DNA of 24,600 nucleotides from a virus. The position numbers were made by a program, and so were the translations under genes. Within the stretch, counting starts at the first letter, position 1. Every line of letters begins with the position of its first letter. The notes under the pieces were generated by a model. It was not told the origin of the DNA. It saw nothing but the letters and a program-made list of their open reading frames with translations, and ran no database searches. Shown piece after piece: positions 16,650 to 23,709 of this stretch. The stretch lies in the IMG/VR virus record IMGVR_UViG_3300023210_000210, positions 1 through 24,600 of that record; one strand, written 5' to 3'.

Positions 16650-16910
16650 TTATTCTTCTGGTAATGGTTCTGACCAAGCCGGTGTTGCCATTAATTCAAG
16701 TATTGAATGGTGGTCATAATCAGCGACTGGAACAACCGAAAAATCAGTTATAAAAGTTGGTGTGTAACCGTCCTCCCATTTAATTACAAATTGAGTATCG
16801 TCTAAACTCTTTCTAATTGTAGAAGCGGAGCTTTGACCTATTTGTGAAAAATCTATTAACCCAACATCTGTTAAATTAATTACTGCATATGTTCTTGTAT
16901 TGTGTGCCAT
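16650..16910 (-). CDS. Small conserved phage protein after the LamG adhesin (86 aa)
   Basis: 86 residues beginning MAHNTRTYAVINLTDVGLID and containing ASTIRKSLDDTQFVIKWEDG and TPAWSEPLPEE at the end. I recall near-identical small proteins next to LamG-type genes in many marine phage contigs, but no function is known to me. It is predicted to be mixed alpha/beta, with no membrane segment. Thirteen bases separate it from the LamG stop, and the leader is A-rich (AATAAAAA before ATG). An adhesin accessory or chaperone role would be speculation. Confidence 0.65.
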   Translation of the reverse strand: MAHNTRTYAVINLTDVGLIDFSQIGQSSASTIRKSLDDTQFVIKWEDGYTPTFITDFSVVPVADYDHHSILELMATPAWSEPLPEE

Positions 16911-16923
16911 TTTTTATTGTTTT

Positions 16924-19134
16924 TTAAGGTACGTCTGTCTCTCTATCAACTTCGTCCATATTTAAAGATAAAGCATTTGAAGTGCTATTACTTGCATCTC
17001 CTACCCTGTCCTCTATTGTCATATTATTTGATAAGCCACCACCTGTGTAATTTGGTGCGTTACCTTCTAAATCTGATATTGTCATATTTGCACTTGTTCC
17101 TGTTGCACTTCCTACATTATCAGGAACATTCCAATTAGTGTTAAATGTAGCATCTTCGCCCATTCTCCAATGTGCAGTAGCACCATCTATTCTTGCGGGT
17201 TCTCCACCATTGTAAAGAGTAGTTACTTGTTCTTGAGTTAAAGCGGTAGTACTCCATATTGCTAATTCGTCAATGTTTCCATTATAGAAATCATTTCCGC
17301 CATATCTAGGTGCAGTTGCTATTTTAAAGTCTACTGTTGGGTCATTTACTGAATTACCTGAAAGACTGTCTATCAATGTTTGTGTTAATGTATCTTCAAC
17401 TCCATCTACATAAAATTTAACTCCACTTGCACTTTCTGAGCCATCATAGGTAACCACCACATGATGCCATAACCCATCTACAAAAACTGTTCCCAATCCT
17501 TTTTTCTGTATTGTACCTATGGTAGAGCCTCCCGAGTCCACTCCCACTATCCTAAATTGTAAACGATTTTGTTGAGTACCTGATGTTATAAAACCAATAT
17601 CCCAACCTCTCATTGCATATAGTGGGGCATTTCTTTTTCTTTTCTTTCCCGCAATAGTGTAAATTCTTGTGTGTGATGCAGGAGTTGAAATATTTACCCA
17701 AGCAGATAATGTCATTGGTGTTTGACCATCATTGTGTAAAACATCACCACAATTAATTTCATCGTCCACACCATCAAAAGCAAATGACCTTGTAGAATAG
17801 TTACTTAATGCAGAATTATCAACTAACCAATTATCAGTAAAATAACTTTGTTCACTTCTCCAATATCCAACAGGTGAAAGTGAAGATAAATCGTTGGGAG
17901 TACCTGAATTGTAGATTGTAGTTATATCTGAAGAAGTTAAAGCTGAGTTCCATACTGCAACCTCATCAATGTTTGCACTAGTAAAATAAGTTCCAAGTAA
18001 TGCACCAATTTGGAAATTATTACCTGCCGTAGCACTAAGTGAAGTTGGTACACCACTTAAACTATTAGCAACCTTTACCCCATCAACATACAATATACAC
18101 CTATCAGCTGTAATTATAGAACCATCATATACACCAGCAAAATGATGCCAATTTGTATCGTGAGCTAATGCAAAAGATGCATTACTATAAGCCCCATTTC
18201 TTGGGGAAAAATATACATTACCATCTGACCACCAACTAAGCCAAATACCATTAGTTCCTGTTATCGAAGAACCAACTACTAACTTCTCAGTAGAAATAGG
18301 TTTTTTACCCCAAAAAGAAAAAGTTAAAGCACTTGCAGAATTAATTTGAGTAATAGCACCACAATCTACATAATCGTCAATTCCATCATACTCAAAACTA
18401 TAGTTTGAAAATTTGGTTTTGTTCTCATTGTTAGGGATTAGCCATTGTGGAGATTTCCAAGTTCCGTTATCTCCGTTTCTGTACCAATTAGTTAAACCAG
18501 CTAAAGCACTTAAATCAGTTGGTGTGCCTAAATTATAAATATCTGTAATTTCTAATTGAGTTTTAGCAGTAGTGAAAATTGCCACCTCGTCTAAGTTGCC
18601 AAAAAATTCATTTGTAGTATAGCCCCCAGCTTTTCCTATTTCAGTTGAATTTCCTTTAGAAGTATATAATGAAGTTAAAGCAAAACCTGAAACTGTGTTT
18701 GTTTGTAGTACACCATCTATATAAACTTTAAGTTTGTCTGCGTCACTTACCTCTGTTTCATCATAGACCATAGCAATATGAAACCAAACACCAACAGTAA
18801 AAGTAAAATTTGATGTATTCATTAATCTTAAAGTTCCACTTGAGTCAGCAAGAAAAATATCTATTTTATTAGTAGATTGCTTAAATAAATATTGCTTAAA
18901 ACCTGTTGAGTAACAAGACATCAGATAGTGATAACTTGTAGTAATTGAACTATTAGCCCAAATTGACCAAGTTGCACTAGTTACATTATCTAAAGTAGTT
19001 ACATCACCACAATCTACATAATCGTCAACTCCATCTAATGCTAACGAATAGGTGTTAGTAAAACCGCCACCACCACCTCCTCCTGCGTTTACACGGTTGG
19101 TACCAATCATGTTAAAGTTAGGTAGTATATTCAT
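16924..19134 (-). CDS. Three-repeat LamG / concanavalin-A-like virion adhesin
   Basis: 736 residues. Three copies of a LamG-type jelly-roll domain are clear, each opening with a motif like LDGVDDYVDCGD: about residues 29-205, 244-412 and 448-644. Each also has a strand such as KVYIDGVLQ, LYVDGVK or FYVDGVED, and closes with IDEVAVWN / LDEVAIF / IDELAIW plus an IYN-GTP segment. The N-terminus has seven Gly in a row (about 18-24), a flexible arm. The last 57 residues hold three short repeats: NMTISDLEGNAPN, NMTIEDRVGDASN and NMDEVDRETDVP. LamG domains in phages usually bind polysaccharide, so a host-attachment fibre or a carbohydrate-binding virion decoration is likely. ATG directly follows the stop of the preceding 94-residue gene. 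Confidence 0.88.
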   Translation of the reverse strand: MNILPNFNMIGTNRVNAGGGGGGGFTNTYSLALDGVDDYVDCGDVTTLDNVTSATWSIWANSSITTSYHYLMSCYSTGFKQYLFKQSTNKIDIFLADSSGTLRLMNTSNFTFTVGVWFHIAMVYDETEVSDADKLKVYIDGVLQTNTVSGFALTSLYTSKGNSTEIGKAGGYTTNEFFGNLDEVAIFTTAKTQLEITDIYNLGTPTDLSALAGLTNWYRNGDNGTWKSPQWLIPNNENKTKFSNYSFEYDGIDDYVDCGAITQINSASALTFSFWGKKPISTEKLVVGSSITGTNGIWLSWWSDGNVYFSPRNGAYSNASFALAHDTNWHHFAGVYDGSIITADRCILYVDGVKVANSLSGVPTSLSATAGNNFQIGALLGTYFTSANIDEVAVWNSALTSSDITTIYNSGTPNDLSSLSPVGYWRSEQSYFTDNWLVDNSALSNYSTRSFAFDGVDDEINCGDVLHNDGQTPMTLSAWVNISTPASHTRIYTIAGKKRKRNAPLYAMRGWDIGFITSGTQQNRLQFRIVGVDSGGSTIGTIQKKGLGTVFVDGLWHHVVVTYDGSESASGVKFYVDGVEDTLTQTLIDSLSGNSVNDPTVDFKIATAPRYGGNDFYNGNIDELAIWSTTALTQEQVTTLYNGGEPARIDGATAHWRMGEDATFNTNWNVPDNVGSATGTSANMTISDLEGNAPNYTGGGLSNNMTIEDRVGDASNSTSNALSLNMDEVDRETDVP

Positions 19135-19419
19135 CTAGTATATAGCTAATAAGTTACCATCACCTGAGACTGTTCCAGTCGCTGATCTCACTTGAGTAAC
19201 TAATATAGGCATAAAAGTTCCTGCTGCCACCGCTTTGAAGGTGACTTGATTACCACTTTCTAGTGTGCATTCTATATCTGTTGGTCCAACACCTACATAT
19301 AACGCTACTCCTCTAGTTTCTGTTCCCGGTATTACTGCGTTGTAAGTTATTACTGCGGCATCATGCCCCATTACTCTAACTTGTGCGGCCATATTACCTT
19401 GTACTCCTCTTGCTCCCAT
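19135..19419 (-). CDS. Small beta-rich, probably virion-associated protein (94 aa)
   Basis: 94 residues, beta-rich and low in charge: AQVRVMGHDAAVITYNAV, GVALYVGVGPTDIECTLES and NQVTFKAVAAGTFMPILVTQ. It ends TGTVSGDGNLLAIY, with a hydrophobic C-terminus. It abuts the LamG gene (stop TAG, then ATG), which suggests it is produced with the adhesin and may form its base or a spike. No catalytic motif is visible. Confidence 0.6.
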   Translation of the reverse strand: MGARGVQGNMAAQVRVMGHDAAVITYNAVIPGTETRGVALYVGVGPTDIECTLESGNQVTFKAVAAGTFMPILVTQVRSATGTVSGDGNLLAIY

Positions 19420-19424
19420 TTTAT

Positions 19425-19892
19425 TTATTTTTTATCTTTGTTTATAAATACTTTTTCTGCTCCTCTTGAGCCAAAGTAAGCTACGTATACCGTAACTAGT
19501 AGTGTTTGTAGTAAATCTATCCAAGCGGCTTTCATATCAAATATTAATTGCACTGAATCAAATACTATAAATAATGTCATACATACTGTTAGGTATATCA
19601 ACGCTAAAGGTCTTGTGTTTTTAGATAACCAAGAATCTGATTGCATGTCATACTTCCACCTGTCAGAGATATTTTTCATCTCTTCCATATCCAAGTCTAA
19701 CAACCTCAACGCTTCTTCTTTATCTTTTGGAGGTAAAGTTTCGTCTTTACTGATAAGGTTTTTAACAACACCAAAAGCTCCTTGATCAGGTAATAAGTCT
19801 CCAATACTATCTAGTATTTTAGGGGCTTTCTCTTTTAAAAAAACCCCTACTTTAGTGTCTTTAAATTTCTTTCGATCTTTCTTTTTAGGCAC
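19425..19892 (-). CDS. Holin of the GTA-type 3TM family
   Basis: 155 residues. The basic cytoplasmic N-terminus (first 14 residues mostly Lys/Asp/Arg) leads to an amphipathic region with LISKDETLPPKDKEEALRLL. The family signature DRWKYDMQSDSWLSKNTRPL (77-96) then introduces two hydrophobic segments, about 96-112 and 123-141, before a basic tail. The signature matches my memory of the family named Holin of 3TMs, for gene-transfer release (PF11351). The product would permeabilise the inner membrane at lysis. It belongs with the nearby M15 peptidase, though a basic Gly-rich gene and a small membrane protein lie between them. Only two segments are clearly hydrophobic here. Confidence 0.82.
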   Translation of the reverse strand: MPKKKDRKKFKDTKVGVFLKEKAPKILDSIGDLLPDQGAFGVVKNLISKDETLPPKDKEEALRLLDLDMEEMKNISDRWKYDMQSDSWLSKNTRPLALIYLTVCMTLFIVFDSVQLIFDMKAAWIDLLQTLLVTVYVAYFGSRGAEKVFINKDKK

Positions 19893-19902
19893 TTTGGATG
19901 TA

Positions 19903-20259
19903 TTACTGTCTTAATTTACCAGGACCTTCATCTACTTTAGATTTCAAAAGTTGGGCTGGTTTTGATGTAACTTTATCGGACATTGATATACGTTTTGATC
20001 TAGCTTTACTTGCTCTATTCGTATCCATTTCTGCTTTAATTTTTTGCTTTGTTAATGATGATTTGTACTGAGCCTGGTTCATTCTAGTTATTGTGCCGCT
20101 ATTATCACTTCTAAATGTACCACCACCACCTGTGCCTTTGTTTGGGGTATATGTACCTTTATTGCCATTTAAACTGGTTAACTCTGTAATGTCATTCGAG
20201 GGCTTTTTATTTCCACCAACACCTGTTGGTTCACCGTACTTTTTGCTTATTCTTGCCAT
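19903..20259 (-). CDS. Basic Gly-rich low-complexity protein, unknown (118 aa)
   Basis: 118 residues, strongly basic and rich in Lys, Ser, Thr, Gly and Asn, with a GTGGGGTFRSD stretch in the middle and AEMDTNRASKARSKRISMSD later. It appears mostly disordered, with no hydrophobic core or known motif. It sits inside the lysis cassette between a small membrane protein and the holin. A virion DNA-binding or internal protein is possible, but nothing in the sequence shows it. Confidence 0.6.
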   Translation of the reverse strand: MARISKKYGEPTGVGGNKKPSNDITELTSLNGNKGTYTPNKGTGGGGTFRSDNSGTITRMNQAQYKSSLTKQKIKAEMDTNRASKARSKRISMSDKVTSKPAQLLKSKVDEGPGKLRQ

Positions 20260-20292
20260 TTTTTTATTATTTTTGTGTTTTTGTTTTTGATT

Positions 20293-20463
20293 TTAATCTT
20301 GTTTGAATGCTAATAGAAATTCTCTAATAGCAACACCACAAGCTATACCGCTCATAAATGTTTCATTTTTAACTATTAATGCCAACATAGCTGTTAATGC
20401 TAACAAAAATCTCATTAGCGGAGAGTTGACAAGTCTTTTTATTGATTCTAGTAATTTCTTCAT
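20293..20463 (-). CDS. Small two-segment membrane protein, holin-like (56 aa)
   Basis: 56 residues, starting MKKLLESIKRLVNSPL. Two hydrophobic segments follow: MRFLLALTAMLALIV (about 17-31) and MSGIACGVAIREFLLAF (about 37-53), with a short KNET turn between. Size, hairpin topology and position 5 bases after the M15 peptidase stop suit a small holin, antiholin or spanin-type lysis accessory. It is too short for most gene callers. The family is not identified. Confidence 0.65.
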   Translation of the reverse strand: MKKLLESIKRLVNSPLMRFLLALTAMLALIVKNETFMSGIACGVAIREFLLAFKQD

Positions 20464-20468
20464 TTTTT

Positions 20469-20858
20469 TTATTTAGTTCTATTATCCCATCTAGCCTTAG
20501 TGCCTCTTCGGTCATAGTGGGTAAATGTGTTGTATCTTCCAAGGCCTCCTTCTTCAATTGCACCTATTCTTATTAAACCTTCTACTATATCTGCAACTTC
20601 ATTATCAGACATGTTTGATATAACTATATCGCTAGCATTACCAGTCATGTGTTGTGATTTTGAAGCTCCACCTATTTTAGCATTATAAGTAGGGCATCTG
20701 TAGCCGCTATTTATAACTATTGAAGACCCGCAAAAGTCCCTAATTGTCTGTAAGTTTTGTGCGTGAACCTCAACGTTTTCAAAAACATCTTCTGGCATTT
20801 CGCAGCCACAATTGCAATTAAACTCTGACTTATTAAAATTAGTTGTTAAATCACCCAT
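20469..20858 (-). CDS. Peptidase M15 family endolysin
   Basis: 129 residues from the chosen start. The metal site is clear: SQHMTGNASD at 68-77 supplies His70 and Asp77, and THYD at 113-116 supplies His114. INSGYRCPTYNAKIGG (49-64) is the family's substrate-side segment, and FNCNCGC (13-19) matches the N-terminal Cys-rich stretch seen in phage M15_3-type enzymes. These enzymes cut peptide cross-links of peptidoglycan (D-Ala or L-Ala-D-Glu bonds), releasing virions at lysis. I chose ATG 20858, where FNKSEFNCN follows shortly and the overlap with the preceding gene is 8 bases. An in-frame ATG at 20891 would add 11 residues and overlap more. No signal peptide, so it depends on a holin. Confidence 0.9.
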   Translation of the reverse strand: MGDLTTNFNKSEFNCNCGCEMPEDVFENVEVHAQNLQTIRDFCGSSIVINSGYRCPTYNAKIGGASKSQHMTGNASDIVISNMSDNEVADIVEGLIRIGAIEEGGLGRYNTFTHYDRRGTKARWDNRTK

Positions 20859-21027
20859 CACTTCCCTCGTTCCTGTCTTTTCTGAAAGCATACCATTTAT
20901 GTGCAGTATAACCTATTGTAACAATTAATAAAGTTAATTTCAATGTTGGTTCTAACCAGTCAGTTAGACTAATCGTAAAAGCTGATGCGTTTAAACAATA
21001 CAGTTTAAGATCAGTTAAATTCATCAT
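20851..21027 (-). CDS. Small single-pass membrane protein before the endolysin (58 aa)
   Basis: 58 residues beginning MMNLTDLKLYCLNASAF. The one hydrophobic segment is TLKLTLLIVTIGYTAHKWYAF (about 28-48), and a charged tail RKDRNEGSDG follows. Its start overlaps the stop of the previous gene (ATGATG around TGA), and its stop lies inside the first codons of the M15 peptidase, so the three are tightly coupled. Similar single-pass proteins with this place and shape occur in marine phage lysis cassettes. A pinholin-like or regulatory role is plausible but unproven. A second ATG at 21024 could be used instead. Confidence 0.65.
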   Translation of the reverse strand: MMNLTDLKLYCLNASAFTISLTDWLEPTLKLTLLIVTIGYTAHKWYAFRKDRNEGSDG

Positions 21028-21191
21028 TTGTTAGCGTTTAATACTGCGTTACCTTTGTATTCCACACCACTTATAGATAAAGTGCTACGTATATTTGTGT
21101 TTTTAGAAACCATTGTTCTAGTGCCACAGTTTTTACCTGGTTTTGTTTTGTTAACTCCTGCTGGAGCTTGATTTTTTCCGTATGCTGGCAT
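21024..21191 (-). CDS. Small basic protein, unknown (55 aa)
   Basis: 55 residues: MPAYGKNQAPAGVNKTKPGK, then NCGTRTMVSKNTN and a short beta-like tail with TLSISGVEYKGNAV. It is basic, with one Cys. It has the MPAYGK-type start that I associate with small phage virion proteins of unknown function, and no membrane segment. The gene is 12 bases after its upstream neighbour and overlaps the following membrane-protein gene by 4 bases, so it is part of the same transcript. Confidence 0.55.
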   Translation of the reverse strand: MPAYGKNQAPAGVNKTKPGKNCGTRTMVSKNTNIRSTLSISGVEYKGNAVLNANK

Positions 21192-21203
21192 AACTTTTAT
21201 TTT

Positions 21204-21413
21204 TTAAACTATTTTGTTAGGATCCACATAATTTGGATCTAATGGTGTATTTGTAGTATTTTGAGCTAACGCATTCATGTTTTCAAACGTTGTTTGATCT
21301 GAAACGCTAGGGTTAATAACTGAAGTTGGCGCAGCTTGAAACTTATTTCTAGTATTTTGAAATTCTAAGGCTGCTTGCTGCTGAGGTGTTAAAGGTTGAA
21401 TAGGATCAATCAT
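21204..21413 (-). CDS. Small Gln/Pro/Asn-rich protein, unknown (69 aa)
   Basis: 69 residues: MIDPIQPLTPQQQAALEFQN at the start, then Thr/Asn/Pro-rich, ending PLDPNYVDPNKIV. Only one helix seems likely, near LTPQQQAALEFQNTRNKFQ. It has no Cys, membrane segment or known motif. It starts 2 bases after the stop of the winged-helix-like gene. Function unknown. Confidence 0.5.
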   Translation of the reverse strand: MIDPIQPLTPQQQAALEFQNTRNKFQAAPTSVINPSVSDQTTFENMNALAQNTTNTPLDPNYVDPNKIV

Positions 21414-21415
21414 AA

Positions 21416-21862
21416 TTATCTTGTTTTATCTTTGTTTACATTTTGAATGGACTTAGATAATACTTTATCACTATAACTATTTCCCTTCATAATTCTATTT
21501 GCTCTATTTGTTTCTGGGATGTCTTCATCACCCACTATAATTCGGTATATTCTGCTTATTAACTGTTTGCACTTGAATGAAACTTTATACATGTTGTACT
21601 TCTGAGTAGTCCTGTTCCTATGTCTCCAGACAACTATCCAATCTTCCTTCAATAATCTGTTCCAGCGCCTGTTGTCCCAGCTATAAGAGTATGTACCTAT
21701 TTTAAAATCTTCTATAGTAAAGAAATCTAAAGCATTTAAGTATAATAACAGCTCTAAGTCCGCATCTCTAAGATTACACGTTTTACATGCCCATTTACGT
21801 ATAATACGGTAATGTTTTAAAAAATGCATGTCTTTTAAGTCACCTGCATCTATTTTTTTCAT
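21416..21862 (-). CDS. Winged-helix-like DNA-binding candidate (148 aa)
   Basis: 148 residues. LRDADLELLLYLNALDFFTI (31-50) followed by SYSWDNRRWNRLLKEDWIVV (59-78), a basic turn (RHRNRTTQKYN) and YKVSFKCKQLISRIYRIIVG (92-111) follow the helix-helix-wing-helix order of MarR-like winged helices; WDNRRWNRLLKEDW would be the recognition helix. CKTC at 26-29 is a short Cys pair but no full zinc site is seen. The C-terminal tail is basic and disordered. Its ATG overlaps the groES stop (ATGA), so it is co-transcribed with the chaperonin genes. It may regulate late genes or bind phage DNA, but the DNA-binding role is inferred from pattern only. Confidence 0.55.
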   Translation of the reverse strand: MKKIDAGDLKDMHFLKHYRIIRKWACKTCNLRDADLELLLYLNALDFFTIEDFKIGTYSYSWDNRRWNRLLKEDWIVVWRHRNRTTQKYNMYKVSFKCKQLISRIYRIIVGDEDIPETNRANRIMKGNSYSDKVLSKSIQNVNKDKTR

Positions 21863-22119
21863 AAAACTATTACTATATCACTTTCTTTTATAACCTTGTA
21901 ATCACAATCTTTAATATCAACTTTAAAACCAGCATGTTTGTCATAATATATATTATCACCATTGCTAACTCCTACAACATCAGTTCCTATGTTTATAACT
22001 TCACCTTCTCTATACCTTATGTCTTCTCTAGTCTTCTCTGTTAACTCTAAACCACCACTAGTTACAGTTGCGTTGCTTTTAACCTCTTTTATAACTACGT
22101 ATTTACCTATTGCTTTCAT
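21859..22119 (-). CDS. groES: Phage co-chaperonin GroES
   Basis: 86 residues, shorter than bacterial GroES (97 in E. coli). KYVVIKEV (6-13) is the first strand. TVTSGGLEL (18-26) matches the mobile loop that docks on GroEL, with GLEL in place of the usual GIVL. REGEVINIGTD (37-47) matches the RGEVLAVG strand, VSNGDNIYYDKHAG (51-64) the VGDIVIF segment, and YKVIKESDIVIVL (74-86) the C-terminal strand. The protein caps the GroEL ring during folding. It follows groEL, overlaps it by 17 bases, and overlaps the next gene by 4, so the order groEL-groES is the reverse of bacterial operons. Acidic Glu in the loop may tune affinity to the phage GroEL. Confidence 0.9.
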   Translation of the reverse strand: MKAIGKYVVIKEVKSNATVTSGGLELTEKTREDIRYREGEVINIGTDVVGVSNGDNIYYDKHAGFKVDIKDCDYKVIKESDIVIVL

Positions 22120-23671
22120 CAGTTCTTAAATTATTGATTACACAATCTGTAGATAATATAGTAGTTGCTACTGAAGCCGCATTAAGTAAAGCACTTTTTG
22201 TTACTAATAGAGGATCAATTATTCCAGACTTTACCATATTTACTGTTTTACCTGTAACCACATCTAAACCTCTACCTTTTATTTTTGGTGCTTCGTAGTC
22301 ATTTATACCAGCGTTTTCTAATATTGTTTTATAAGGCGCTTTTATCGCGTCTAACAATACTTGTTCACTTGGGTTTTTTGCTTTAATGCTTTGTGAAGCA
22401 TTTAATAAGGCAATTCCCCCACCTGGGACTATACCTTCTTTTATTGCGGCTTTTGTAGCACAAATAGCATCTTCTACTCTATCTCTCTTTTCTTTTAGCT
22501 CTACATCTGAATTAGCACCAACTTTAACAACAGCTACTTTAGCGTTTAATCTAGCTAACCTTTTTTCATACCTAATTATTAGGTTTGGATTTTTAGTCTC
22601 CTCTATTTTATTTTTTATAGAGTTTACAACGTCTTTAACATCTTCAGGTATTGATTCAAGCTTTAATAACGTGTTTTCTGTACTTGTGATGGATTTTAAG
22701 CATTCTCCTAAATGTTCAGGCTGTATAAGATCCATGTCATCTCCTAAGTCTTCATTTATAACAGTAGCACCAGTAAGTAGAGCAAGATCATTTAGTATTT
22801 CTTTTTTACTTAAGCCGTAAGGTGGTGGATCAATAACATTGACTTTTAAATTGCCTTTTATTTTATTCATAGCTATCATTGCTAAAACCTGAGGCTCTAC
22901 GTCTGCAATAATAAGTATAGGTCTTTTAGCTTTTAAGTCTTTTATAATGTACTCTAATATACCTTGTATTTTTCTTTGATTGTCTACCTTACTTTCGATT
23001 ATTAAAACCAATGGTTTTTCTAATTCCGCATTACCGGTTTCTTGGTTTGTTATAAAGTGAGGGTTTTTCAATACTGAATCATACTGTATGCCTTCTATTT
23101 TTTCAACAATTGTCTCTGATCTTTCGTGTGTTTCCATCATTACGATACCTGTTTCATTAACCTGATTAAAAGCCTCAGCAATAGTTTCACCTAAGCTGTT
23201 GTCATTATTGGCTGATATTGTAGCAACTTGTTTTATTACCTCTCCTTTAACTTGTGAGGAAGAGTTTTCTAAGTATTTAACTACTTTTTCTACAGCCGAA
23301 TTTATACCGTTTTTAAGATCTCTAACATTAATGTTTTTATTTGATTCAGACATTGCTTGATTTAATATTGAGTGAGCAAGAACTGTTGCTGTAGTTGTTC
23401 CATCACCAGCTTCTTTAACAGTTTTTCTAGCTGCTTCTTTCAATAACTTAGAACCCATGTTTTCTACTGGATCTAACAAAACAACACTGTTAGCAACAGT
23501 TACACCATCTTTTGTTATCTGTGGATTACCCATGTTATCTTCTAGTATAACACATTTACCACCAGCCCCAAGTGTGGAACTAACTGCTTTAGTTAGTTTA
23601 TCTATACCACCTAATATTTTACTCTTAGCATCCTCTCCAAAATTGAGGTGCTTTACTATTGATTCATTCAT
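22103..23671 (-). CDS. groEL: Phage chaperonin GroEL
   Basis: 522 residues. The ATPase site looks intact: KDGVTVA (54-60) with Asp55, GDGTTTATVLA (89-99) with Asp90, GGG at 417-419, and RVEDA (398-402) with Asp401, matching E. coli D52, D87 and D398. The usual GPKGRNV segment is changed to GAGGKCV (35-41). In the apical client-binding face, the DRGYLSPYF of E. coli is DSVLKNPHF here (198-206), so two tyrosines are lost. The C-terminus stops at NNLRTDESNR and lacks the GGM-repeat tail. It would form the folding ring for phage proteins, perhaps capsid or fibres. The leader is a run of pentamers with no Shine-Dalgarno. Family certain; whether it works with its own groES or the host's is not known. 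Confidence 0.95.
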   Translation of the reverse strand: MNESIVKHLNFGEDAKSKILGGIDKLTKAVSSTLGAGGKCVILEDNMGNPQITKDGVTVANSVVLLDPVENMGSKLLKEAARKTVKEAGDGTTTATVLAHSILNQAMSESNKNINVRDLKNGINSAVEKVVKYLENSSSQVKGEVIKQVATISANNDNSLGETIAEAFNQVNETGIVMMETHERSETIVEKIEGIQYDSVLKNPHFITNQETGNAELEKPLVLIIESKVDNQRKIQGILEYIIKDLKAKRPILIIADVEPQVLAMIAMNKIKGNLKVNVIDPPPYGLSKKEILNDLALLTGATVINEDLGDDMDLIQPEHLGECLKSITSTENTLLKLESIPEDVKDVVNSIKNKIEETKNPNLIIRYEKRLARLNAKVAVVKVGANSDVELKEKRDRVEDAICATKAAIKEGIVPGGGIALLNASQSIKAKNPSEQVLLDAIKAPYKTILENAGINDYEAPKIKGRGLDVVTGKTVNMVKSGIIDPLLVTKSALLNAASVATTILSTDCVINNLRTDESNR

Positions 23672-23694
23672 TTAATTTAATTTAATTTGATTTG
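23670..23694 (-). repeat. Pentamer-repeat leader of groEL
   Basis: On the minus strand the groEL leader is CAAAT, CAAAT, TAAAT, TAAAT, TAAAT, then G completing the start codon: five tandem pentamers abutting ATG. They fill most of the 38-base gap between the upstream fibre-like gene and groEL. No -7/-33 Bacteroidetes promoter or hairpin was recognised in this gap. Confidence 0.65.
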
Positions 23695-23709
23695 ATTGTT
23701 GTTTGTTTT

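Noticed and set aside
20211-20234. Palindrome CCAACACCTGTTGG as an operator
   Set aside because: It lies inside the coding sequence of a small basic protein, is short, and was not seen again near other genes.
20859-20891. Longer start for the M15 endolysin at 20891
   Set aside because: It is in frame and possible, but it would overlap the upstream membrane-protein gene by 41 bases, and the extra residues (MLSEKTGTREV) do not resemble the family's N-terminus.
22386-22820. 144-residue plus-strand frame opposite groEL
   Set aside because: It is antisense to a strongly conserved gene; the Ser/Phe-rich product follows from the complementary codons and resembles no protein.
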